Positions 1 through 4,634 of a DNA stretch of 6,457 nucleotides are shown here, piece by piece. This DNA comes from JBGPBY01 sp041481485. Its GTDB lineage: Bacteria > Acidobacteriota > Terriglobia > 20CM-2-55-15. The number at the start of each line of letters is the position of its first letter. Position 1 is the first letter of the stretch. The translations under genes were made by a program, and so were the position numbers. The notes under the pieces are model-generated. The model was not told the origin of the DNA and did no database searches. It saw only the letters and a list, made by a program, of their open reading frames with translations. Location: the NCBI GenBank assembly GCA_041481485.1, contig JBGPBY010000433.1, forward strand, positions 1 to 6,457, in the 5' to 3' direction.

Positions 1-518
1 TCGCCAAGGATCACATTCGAGTTCATTCCGAACTGGAGAATGTCGAGTTCATCCCGTTAAACGACGTCAATGCATTCAATCTCGAAAATCCTCTGGCCGG
101 CCTGTCTCAAAACGGCATGGTGTTTGTGCAGAGCCAAAAGACCGATTCGGCTGAGGTATGGGCGGCCGTTCCGGCATGGGCCAAAAAGGAATTGGTTGCC
201 AAGAATGCCAGGCTTCTGGCGCTGGATACTGTCGCCATCGCCCGCGAAGTTTCTTCATTGGCAGATCTGCAGCAGCGCATGCAGGGCATCGTGCTGTTGG
301 GCGTGTTCCTCAAAGTGACGCCGTTCCAAAAAGACCATTCCATCAGTGACGAGGTTCTCTTCAAGGGCGTCGAGAAATCTCTGCGCAAGTATTTTGGAAA
401 GCGCGGTGAGCAGGTCGTTCAGGACAATCTGAAGGCCGTAAATCGCGGCTTTCACGAAGTGTTCGAAGTCCCGCGCGAAGTCATGCTTGGTTCTACACCG
501 AACGCGAAACAAAACTAA
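1..518 (+). CDS. 2-oxoacid:acceptor oxidoreductase alpha/gamma-type subunit, C-terminal part (5' end outside window)
   Basis: The frame is open from the window edge (first full codon at position 3) to TAA at 516-518, giving about 171 visible residues; the start lies upstream. The visible part resembles the gamma (domain III) region of pyruvate:ferredoxin oxidoreductases. It has an NxxNPLAGL stretch, a Rossmann-like strand (GMVFVQSQ), a second strand (ARLLALDTVAIARE), and the family-typical end KYFGKRGEQVVQDNLKAVNRG, comparable to the K-YGKKGE-VV--N motif of NifJ. In such enzymes the gamma domain helps bind CoA and packs against the TPP-binding alpha and beta domains in the cytoplasm. The next gene begins 15 bp downstream on the same strand and supplies the ferredoxin and TPP domains, so the two are almost certainly co-transcribed partners. 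Whether this polypeptide also carries the alpha domains upstream cannot be seen. The substrate (pyruvate or another 2-oxoacid) is inferred only from overall resemblance. Confidence 0.85.
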   Translation, partial: AKDHIRVHSELENVEFIPLNDVNAFNLENPLAGLSQNGMVFVQSQKTDSAEVWAAVPAWAKKELVAKNARLLALDTVAIAREVSSLADLQQRMQGIVLLGVFLKVTPFQKDHSISDEVLFKGVEKSLRKYFGKRGEQVVQDNLKAVNRGFHEVFEVPREVMLGSTPNAKQN

Positions 519-522
519 GGGG
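516..522 (+). promoter_or_regulatory. Shine-Dalgarno AAGGGG for the GTG-started beta subunit
   Basis: The stop codon of the upstream gene runs directly into a purine-rich TAAGGGG. It is followed by 11 bases and then GTG at 534-536. This site supports the GTG start and a translationally linked operon. Confidence 0.55.
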
Positions 523-533
523 TCAGACGAAAA

Positions 534-2126
534 GTGGAAAAAATCGAACTTACACTCGAACAGTTACAGGAAGATATCCGGCTAAACGTCGTTGACGCTA
601 CCGACTTCAACAACAGGGTCGTCCGCGCGTATAACGACGGCACTGCGGAAAAAGGACTGGAAGCGGATGATCAGGTCGCTCGCAGCGTCATTCCCGGCGG
701 CACCGGAGAGTTGCGCGACTTCAGCTACATTTCTACGGATATTCCGTTGTTCATCACTGAAAATTGCGTCGGCTGCATGGAATGCGTCACGCAATGCCCG
801 GATACCGCGATTCTGGGCAAAGTAGTCGAGCCTACGGTTCTCGAGCAGCAGCTTGCGCAGATTGGCGATGAAGCAGAACGCAAGGTGATGGCCGACCAGT
901 GGGGCAACACCACCAAATACTTCGCCGTTCTCGAAAAGAAGGGTCTTGGCGGCGGGAAATTCGGCATCTTCATCGATCCGACAAAGTGCAAAGGTTGTGC
1001 CGAGTGCGTGGACGCCTGCGGCGATCACGATGCGCTCAAGATGATCCGCAAGGACGACGAGAACATGGAGTTCTACAAGAAGGCATTCAACTTCTACAAG
1101 AAAACTCCTGAAACCCCCGGAAAATTCATCAACGAAAAAGCGCTGGCCGACATGATGCTTGCCGAACGCGCATTGCTCTACGTCGGTGGCGCCGGTTCGT
1201 GCATGGGCTGCGGCGAAGCCACGGCGCTTCGCATGATGCTCGCAGCGACGGGATTTGTTTATGGCCGCGAGAACATCGGTATGGTCGCCGCGACCGGCTG
1301 CAACACGGTGTATACGTCGACATACCCCTACAATCCTTACATCATTCCATGGACCAACTCCCTGTTTGAAAACGCACCTGCCGATGCCATGGGCGTGCGC
1401 ACACGATGGGATCAGCTGGGATGGCAGAAGAAGCGGCTCTGGGTCGTCGGTGGCGATGGCGCCATGCTGGACATCGGCTTCCAGTCGCTGTCGCGCATGT
1501 TCGCATCCGGAATGGATATCAAGGTCATCGTTCTCGATACGCAGGTCTATTCCAATACGGGCGGGCAGACGTCGACCGGATCTTTCCAGGGACAGGACGC
1601 CAAGATGAGTTTCCACGGGAAAGTCATTCACGGAAAGAAGGAAAATCGGAAGGAGATTGCCAACATCGCCCTGATGCACAAAGACGTTTATGTGGCGCAA
1701 ACCACATGCGCCCACATGAATCACTTCTACAAGGCTGTGATGGAGGCGAACGAATATCCCGGACCTGCAATCGTGAACGTGTTCACAACCTGTCAGCCGG
1801 AGCACGGCGTCGCAGACAATATGGCGGAACATCAGGCAAAGCTTGCCGCCGAGTCGCGTTCGTTCCCGTTGTTTATCTATGATCCGCGGAAAGGTGCACG
1901 CATCAAGGAGCGCATGAGCCTTGCGGGCAACCCCAGCATGAAAGAAGACTGGTACGTCAATCCCAAGACCGGTGAGCCGGTGGACTTCATCACCTTTGCC
2001 CGCAGTGAAGGACGTTTCGCGAAGCAATTCGACAAGGAAGGCAACCCTTCAACGACCATTCTTGCCGCAAAGCAGGATCGTCTCGAGAACTGGAGAATGC
2101 TCCAGGAACTCGCGGGTGTGAAGTAA
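534..2126 (+). CDS. 2-oxoacid (pyruvate):ferredoxin oxidoreductase, fused ferredoxin and TPP-binding beta subunit
   Basis: This 530-residue protein starts at GTG. It carries two ferredoxin-type [4Fe-4S] motifs: C78-C81-C84-C88 followed by Pro, and C152-C155-C158-C162 followed by Gly. A thiamine-diphosphate-binding domain follows. C223 and C226 (in SCMGCGE), C256 (in ATGCN) and C420 match the four ligands of the TPP-proximal cluster in pyruvate:ferredoxin oxidoreductase. GDG at 307-309 and NTGGQ at 341-345 form the TPP/Mg motif. All ligands for three clusters are therefore present and the enzyme looks functional. Known family chemistry is oxidative decarboxylation of a 2-oxoacid with CoA to acyl-CoA plus CO2, with electrons passed to ferredoxin or flavodoxin in the cytoplasm; the reaction is reversible in some organisms. 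The order ferredoxin then TPP domain corresponds to the C-terminal half of single-chain NifJ, the first half being the gene just upstream. Pyruvate is the best guess for substrate but is not proven by sequence. Confidence 0.93.
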   Translation: MEKIELTLEQLQEDIRLNVVDATDFNNRVVRAYNDGTAEKGLEADDQVARSVIPGGTGELRDFSYISTDIPLFITENCVGCMECVTQCPDTAILGKVVEPTVLEQQLAQIGDEAERKVMADQWGNTTKYFAVLEKKGLGGGKFGIFIDPTKCKGCAECVDACGDHDALKMIRKDDENMEFYKKAFNFYKKTPETPGKFINEKALADMMLAERALLYVGGAGSCMGCGEATALRMMLAATGFVYGRENIGMVAATGCNTVYTSTYPYNPYIIPWTNSLFENAPADAMGVRTRWDQLGWQKKRLWVVGGDGAMLDIGFQSLSRMFASGMDIKVIVLDTQVYSNTGGQTSTGSFQGQDAKMSFHGKVIHGKKENRKEIANIALMHKDVYVAQTTCAHMNHFYKAVMEANEYPGPAIVNVFTTCQPEHGVADNMAEHQAKLAAESRSFPLFIYDPRKGARIKERMSLAGNPSMKEDWYVNPKTGEPVDFITFARSEGRFAKQFDKEGNPSTTILAAKQDRLENWRMLQELAGVK

Positions 2127-2168
2127 GATCCTCGAACTAAGTATGCCGTTTCATAAATGCGGCCCACG

Positions 2169-2259
2169 GCTGTAGGGGCGGTCTATGACCGCCCACAATT
2201 GGGAGGAATGCAGACCTCTCAATCGTGGGCGGTCATAGACCGAACCTGCAGCAGTTTTT
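2169..2259 (+). terminator. 84-bp imperfect palindrome followed by T5: probable terminator, possibly a dispersed repeat
   Basis: Arms at 2169-2206 and 2215-2252 pair across an 8-nt loop. The inner 28 positions (2179-2206 with 2215-2242) have only one A-C mismatch (2197/2224) and one G-T wobble (2202/2219). The outer part has two mismatches (2177 and 2178) and one wobble (2173/2248). Each arm also contains its own hairpin; in the left arm GGGCGGTC-TAT-GACCGCCC is perfect. On the plus strand the stem is followed by AGTTTTTG (T-run 2255-2259), giving an intrinsic-terminator layout for the oxidoreductase operon. No T-run follows it on the minus strand. It fills the gap between two convergent genes (2127-2282), in which I see nothing else. 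The nested, GC-rich symmetry also looks like a dispersed palindromic repeat; copy number cannot be judged here. Confidence 0.6.
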
Positions 2260-2282
2260 GACGCAGTCCCAGGCAACCCTGC

Positions 2283-2999
2283 CTAAATCCAGCCACGTAG
2301 CCGGTACCACAGAAGCCCGACAACCTCATGGATCGTTTCGCCGTTGAGCTGAATCGAACTCCAGGACGGAAGAAGTCCCCAGTCCGTTACGACATGATTG
2401 AAGCAGCACGGTGCCGGAATGACTTCATCTCCGAGCTTTCGGAAACTCGCCGCAGCACGGAGCATGCTGCTTGCATTGGTCACCAGAGCGATTCGGCCAA
2501 ACCCGTGTTGATGAAGAATTTCATGGCAGTTAACGGCATTTTCCCGAGTCGAACGGGAGTGCGTTTCAATCCAGATGGCATCGTGCGGAACCCCCTCTGA
2601 CTCCAGAACCTCCCGCATGGAATTGGCGACTTTTCCGCCGCATGCAAGAACCGGCCGCGCATGCCATGACTTGTAAAGCCACGCGGCGTGCCTCAGGCGG
2701 ACGTATGTATCCGGTCCCACAACGAAGTACGGCCGCTCATCGTTGGGTTCGTCCACGGAACCTGACAGGACAACGATAACTGGAGCATCCTCGCGGGGCG
2801 TCGGTATGGGCTCATACCAGCGCTGAAGCGGTTGCGTCATGAGCCACGCTGCCGGCTGCCAGGACAGCAGGAGAATTCCAATAATGCAGACGGCCACCGG
2901 CGCCAGCTTTCTTCGCGGCGCAGAAGTGGATCGCAATCGTACCAGGCCTGCCAGTCCGATGATCAGAAAAAGCGGCAGCAGCGGTTCTACGTACGTCAC
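2283..2999 (-). CDS. YdcF/ElyC-type DUF218 membrane-anchored protein
   Basis: From the GTG at 2999-2997 this encodes 238 residues. Two hydrophobic segments (about 7-20 and 33-54) precede a DUF218 domain (about 73-236). The domain shows VIVVLSGS (74-81), Y99-R101, ACGGK (119-123), EGVPHDAIWIE (135-145), SRSTRENA (148-155) and VTNASSMLRAA (173-183), in the usual order. In E. coli, members of this family (ElyC, SanA, YdcF) are linked to envelope integrity, and ElyC to peptidoglycan and undecaprenyl-lipid metabolism; the biochemical reaction is not well defined. The start is uncertain. The frame stays open through the inserted repeat at 3021-3199 up to a TTG at 3194-3192 (303 residues), but those extra residues are encoded by repeat DNA, so I prefer the GTG just outside it. 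No strong Shine-Dalgarno precedes this GTG, so the native 5' end may have been altered by the insertion. Position 177, where relatives often have His, is Ser. A membrane protein gene lies directly upstream on the same strand. Confidence 0.82.
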   Translation of the reverse strand: MTYVEPLLPLFLIIGLAGLVRLRSTSAPRRKLAPVAVCIIGILLLSWQPAAWLMTQPLQRWYEPIPTPREDAPVIVVLSGSVDEPNDERPYFVVGPDTYVRLRHAAWLYKSWHARPVLACGGKVANSMREVLESEGVPHDAIWIETHSRSTRENAVNCHEILHQHGFGRIALVTNASSMLRAAASFRKLGDEVIPAPCCFNHVVTDWGLLPSWSSIQLNGETIHEVVGLLWYRLRGWI

Positions 3000-3020
3000 A
3001 TTGCCGAGTATATCCGGACG

Positions 3021-3199
3021 GAAATTGGGGACAGAGAGCAATTCATCGAAACCGAACACACCGACAGCAAAGATCGCCGTCGTTGAAGCCCTCTGCTGGC
3101 GATAAAAGCGGGCATTGAATCGAAATCCATTCAGAGCGGCACCTGGGTGCCGAAAGGTTTTGCATTTTTTGAAACCGAATTGCTCATTGTCCAAATCTC
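3021..3199 (+). mobile_element. 179-bp non-autonomous element (MITE-like) related to the RAYT element at 3685-4544
   Basis: The left end (3020-3059) matches 3684-3723, the left end of the RAYT element, at 39 of 40 bases. The right end (about 3120-3199) aligns with 4463-4544, the right end of the RAYT element, at roughly 80% by eye with two short gaps. The middle, which would hold the transposase gene, is missing. The ends form a degenerate inverted repeat: GAAATTGGGGACAGAGAGCA at the left against GAGATTTGGACAATGAGCA read inward from the right. The subterminal 16-nt palindrome is preserved at 3137-3152. It lies between the stop codon of the membrane protein gene (3204-3202) and the GTG of the DUF218 gene (2999-2997). 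I see no coding capacity of its own; open frames crossing it on either strand are fortuitous. Confidence 0.78.
3137..3152. repeat. Subterminal hairpin of the 179-bp element
   Basis: CGGCACC-TG-GGTGCCG is a perfect 7-bp stem with a 2-nt loop. It sits at the position equivalent to the palindrome 4480-4495 near the right end of the RAYT element. It is a plausible recognition hairpin for a Y1 transposase. Confidence 0.65.
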
Positions 3200-3201
3200 A
3201 C

Positions 3202-3591
3202 TTACATTTTCGAGTTTCGAATCCGCACTGCAAGCGCAGCCAGACCGATCAACACCCAGGATGCCAATGGCACTGAAAGAAAAAAGAAAGCAGGCTGAGA
3301 ACGTGGCGGTCCAAATGCTACGCCTCCATAAACGATCAGAGATGCTGCGGTAACGACCAGCATCACGCTATAAAGAAGAGTTCGCTCGAACATGGTCCAC
3401 CGGTTGGACAGTGCATTTGCCACCAGAAGGCCCACAAACGGAGCCGACACCCATCCAGTAAAGAGTGCCAACAAGGTGACGGACCGGTTGTGGCGACCGG
3501 TGTAGAACATCATTCCCAGAGATCCTGCGGCTCCAATTGTTAACACGATCCATGAAGTCGCGCTCAATACCCGAAGAGACGAACTTCGCAT
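3202..3591 (-). CDS. Small four-helix membrane protein, function unknown
   Basis: This 129-residue protein starts at ATG 3591-3589. A TAA stop lies in frame four codons before the start codon, so this is the first possible start. Four hydrophobic stretches suggest transmembrane helices at about 11-31, 38-61, 71-93 and 100-124, joined by short loops rich in Arg; both termini are short and basic. I do not recognise a family or any catalytic motif. No Shine-Dalgarno precedes the ATG. The stop codon lies 3 bp from the right end of the 179-bp element, so the reading frame appears intact despite the insertion. The DUF218 membrane protein gene is next downstream on the same strand, and the two may originally have formed one transcription unit concerned with the envelope; that link is inferred only from adjacency. 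The hydrophobic pattern and the clean length argue for a real gene, but with no homologue recognised some doubt remains. Confidence 0.62.
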   Translation of the reverse strand: MRSSSLRVLSATSWIVLTIGAAGSLGMMFYTGRHNRSVTLLALFTGWVSAPFVGLLVANALSNRWTMFERTLLYSVMLVVTAASLIVYGGVAFGPPRSQPAFFFLSVPLASWVLIGLAALAVRIRNSKM

Positions 3592-3597
3592 GTTGGA

Positions 3598-3628
3598 ACA
3601 TTACGCGCTGTTCGCTTTGCGATGTCAA
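3598..3628 (-). promoter_or_regulatory. Possible sigma-70-type promoter for the membrane protein gene
   Basis: Read on the minus strand, a perfect TTGACA (3628-3623) is followed after 17-19 bases by a poor -10 candidate (CGTAAT or TAATGT within 3605-3598). Transcription would begin close to the ATG at 3591, which together with the absence of a Shine-Dalgarno would imply a leaderless or nearly leaderless message. The weak -10 keeps this tentative. Confidence 0.3.
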
Positions 3629-3673
3629 GTGCTTGTCGATGTGATGAAATAGTCCGGTCGGTGTCAGCCGTTC

Positions 3674-3693
3674 GGAAATTGGGGGAAATTGGG
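3674..3693 (+). repeat. 10-bp tandem duplication at the left edge of the RAYT element
   Basis: GGAAATTGGG occurs twice head to tail (3674-3683 and 3684-3693). The second copy is the start of the element end; the first is an extra copy just outside it. The 179-bp element and the right end of the RAYT element each have only one copy. Confidence 0.8.
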
Positions 3694-3705
3694 GACAGAG
3701 AGCAA
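3685..3705 (+). repeat. Left terminal inverted repeat of the RAYT element
   Basis: These 21 bases are perfectly inverted at 4524-4544. The same sequence also occurs in the 179-bp element at 3021-3041 within a longer 40-bp match. Confidence 0.88.
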
Positions 3706-3763
3706 TTCATCGAAACTGAACACTTCAGTAGTAAACTGGAGTCGCCCATTGCATTACGGGTCG

Positions 3764-3779
3764 AGCGGCACAATAGCCC
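3764..3779 (+). repeat. Left subterminal copy of the palindrome motif, degenerate
   Basis: AGCGGCACAATAGCCC resembles AGCGGCACTATAGCGCC at 4478-4494, in the same orientation. The left copy is less symmetric, so its hairpin would be weak. Direct-orientation subterminal hairpins at both ends are known for IS200/IS605-type Y1 elements; applying that here is inference. Confidence 0.45.
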
Positions 3780-3800
3780 TTCCTTCCGCTACGGCCACCC

Positions 3801-3804
3801 AGGA
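3801..3804 (+). promoter_or_regulatory. Shine-Dalgarno AGGA deciding the RAYT start
   Basis: AGGA lies 7 bases before the ATG at 3812-3814. It favours that start over an in-frame TTG at 3689, which lies inside the terminal repeat. Confidence 0.55.
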
Positions 3805-3811
3805 AATCATC

Positions 3812-4522
3812 ATGCCAAGAAGGTCGCGCATTGTTGTGCCGGGCTGTGCACACCATGTCACGCAGCGGGGGAATCACCAGACAAATGTGTTCTTTGACAA
3901 TGAAGATCGCCACCATTATTTCGAACTTCTGGGGAAAAACTTGTCGGCCTACAGCGTTCGTCTCTGGGCATATTGCCTCATGACAAATCACATTCATGCG
4001 ATCGCAGTTCCGCCATCAGAGACAGCACTATCAGAGATGTTTCGGAATATCCATTCCGCCTATGGTCTTTGGTTCAACAGGAAATATAGGTTGTCAGGGC
4101 ACTTATGGCAGGGGAGATTCTATTCCTGCGTTCTGGGTGACAGCCACCTGTGGCCGGCCGTGAGGTACGTCGAACGGAACCCCGTACGGGCCGGAGTTGT
4201 GAAACGAGCGGAAGAGCATCCCTGGTCCAGCGCGTTCGCCCATGTTTTTGGCAGGGAAGATCCACTGCTGGATGCGGCAATGCCGCTAACTACCGCTGTC
4301 GGAAACTGGTCTGAATGGCTATCCGCGGAAGATGTCGATAGTGAGATCAGGGCCATTCGAATGGCGACTGCCCATGACCTTCCATATGGTGAGGAAAGTC
4401 TTGTCGAAAGGCTCGAATTGCAATTTGGTCGCCCGTTGCGGCCGAGAAAAGAGGGTAGAAAATCGAAATCGATTCAAAGCGGCACTATAGCGCCGAAAAG
4501 TTTTACACTGTTTGAAAGTTAA
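3812..4522 (+). CDS. REP-associated tyrosine transposase (RAYT), Y1_Tnp/HUH family
   Basis: From ATG 3812 this is a 236-residue protein of normal RAYT length. The N-terminal motif HHVTQRGN (14-21) and FFDNEDRHHYFELL (27-40) are typical. CLMTNHIHAIAVP (55-67) holds the HUH metal-binding pair H60 and H62. GHLWQGRFYSC (96-106) and AVRYVERNPVRAGVV (116-130) follow, with Y119 as the predicted nucleophilic tyrosine. Known members are single-strand DNA endonucleases related to IS200/IS605 TnpA that recognise hairpin-forming repeats; all key residues are present, so activity is plausible. The tail from about residue 216 (RKSKSIQSGTIAPK) is basic and Ser-rich and is encoded by the element's own subterminal palindrome region, where the matching stretch of the 179-bp element is non-coding in this orientation. 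The start is supported by AGGA upstream; the longer TTG start at 3689 would translate the terminal repeat. Neighbours are unrelated host genes. Confidence 0.92.
   Translation: MPRRSRIVVPGCAHHVTQRGNHQTNVFFDNEDRHHYFELLGKNLSAYSVRLWAYCLMTNHIHAIAVPPSETALSEMFRNIHSAYGLWFNRKYRLSGHLWQGRFYSCVLGDSHLWPAVRYVERNPVRAGVVKRAEEHPWSSAFAHVFGREDPLLDAAMPLTTAVGNWSEWLSAEDVDSEIRAIRMATAHDLPYGEESLVERLELQFGRPLRPRKEGRKSKSIQSGTIAPKSFTLFES
4480..4495. repeat. Right subterminal palindrome of the RAYT element
   Basis: CGGCACTATAGCGCCG is palindromic apart from one A-C opposition on the plus strand (4484/4491), which becomes a G-T wobble on the minus strand. It aligns position for position with the 16-nt hairpin at 3137-3152 and lies inside the transposase coding region. 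Confidence 0.68.
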
Positions 4523-4523
4523 T

Positions 4524-4544
4524 TTGCTCTCTGTCCCCAATTTC
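4524..4544 (-). repeat. Right terminal inverted repeat of the RAYT element
   Basis: This is the exact reverse complement of 3685-3705. The counterpart in the 179-bp element (about 3177-3199) is diverged by several changes and a deletion. Confidence 0.88.
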
Positions 4545-4604
4545 TGTGGCTGCGGACGTGATTTGTCGTGAATTTGCGAAAGCAATACTAGAATTGAAGC
4601 AGTC

Positions 4605-4634
4605 ATGGCGGAAAGAAACGTGCGAAGACCTTGA
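4605..4634 (+). other. Possible 9-residue upstream ORF overlapping the methyltransferase start
   Basis: ATG GCG GAA ... CCT TGA encodes MAERNVRRP. Its TGA (4632-4634) overlaps the TTG start codon (4631-4633) of the methyltransferase. Such an overlap could couple translation of the downstream gene, which otherwise lacks a well-spaced Shine-Dalgarno. It may equally be chance in a short leader. Confidence 0.25.

Larger units (their letters stand above)
3685..4544 (+). mobile_element. 860-bp RAYT element with 21-bp perfect terminal inverted repeats
   Basis: The first 21 bases (3685-3705, beginning GAAATTGGGGACAGAGAG) are the exact reverse complement of 4524-4544. Between them lies a single intact Y1-family transposase gene whose stop codon (4520-4522) is one base short of the right repeat. 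A 16-nt palindrome lies at 4480-4495, just inside the right end, and a related AGCGGCACAATAGC sequence in the same orientation lies at 3764-3777 near the left end. A shortened relative with the same ends is present at 3021-3199. No obvious flanking target duplication is seen outside the repeats, apart from the extra GGAAATTGGG on the left. It separates the minus-strand membrane gene from the methyltransferase gene. Confidence 0.8.

Noticed and set aside
582..2027. A 481-residue open frame on the minus strand opposite the oxidoreductase beta subunit
   Set aside because: It is fully antisense to a gene with complete cluster and TPP motifs. The product is rich in His, Arg and Cys without recognisable motifs, as expected for a codon-bias shadow.
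3000..3194. N-terminal 65-residue extension of the DUF218 protein from a TTG at 3194
   Set aside because: These codons lie almost wholly in the repeat element. I kept the GTG at 2999 as start and reported the open frame as a finding.
3020..3723. A CRISPR array, considered because of the repeated 40-bp segment
   Set aside because: There are only two direct copies 664 bp apart with a gene between them, and no regular spacers.
3689..3811. N-terminal extension of the transposase from a TTG at 3689
   Set aside because: The extension translates the terminal repeat; the equivalent repeat in the 179-bp element gives the same peptide (GTESNSSK) with no gene behind it. The ATG at 3812 has an AGGA site and begins the conserved domain.
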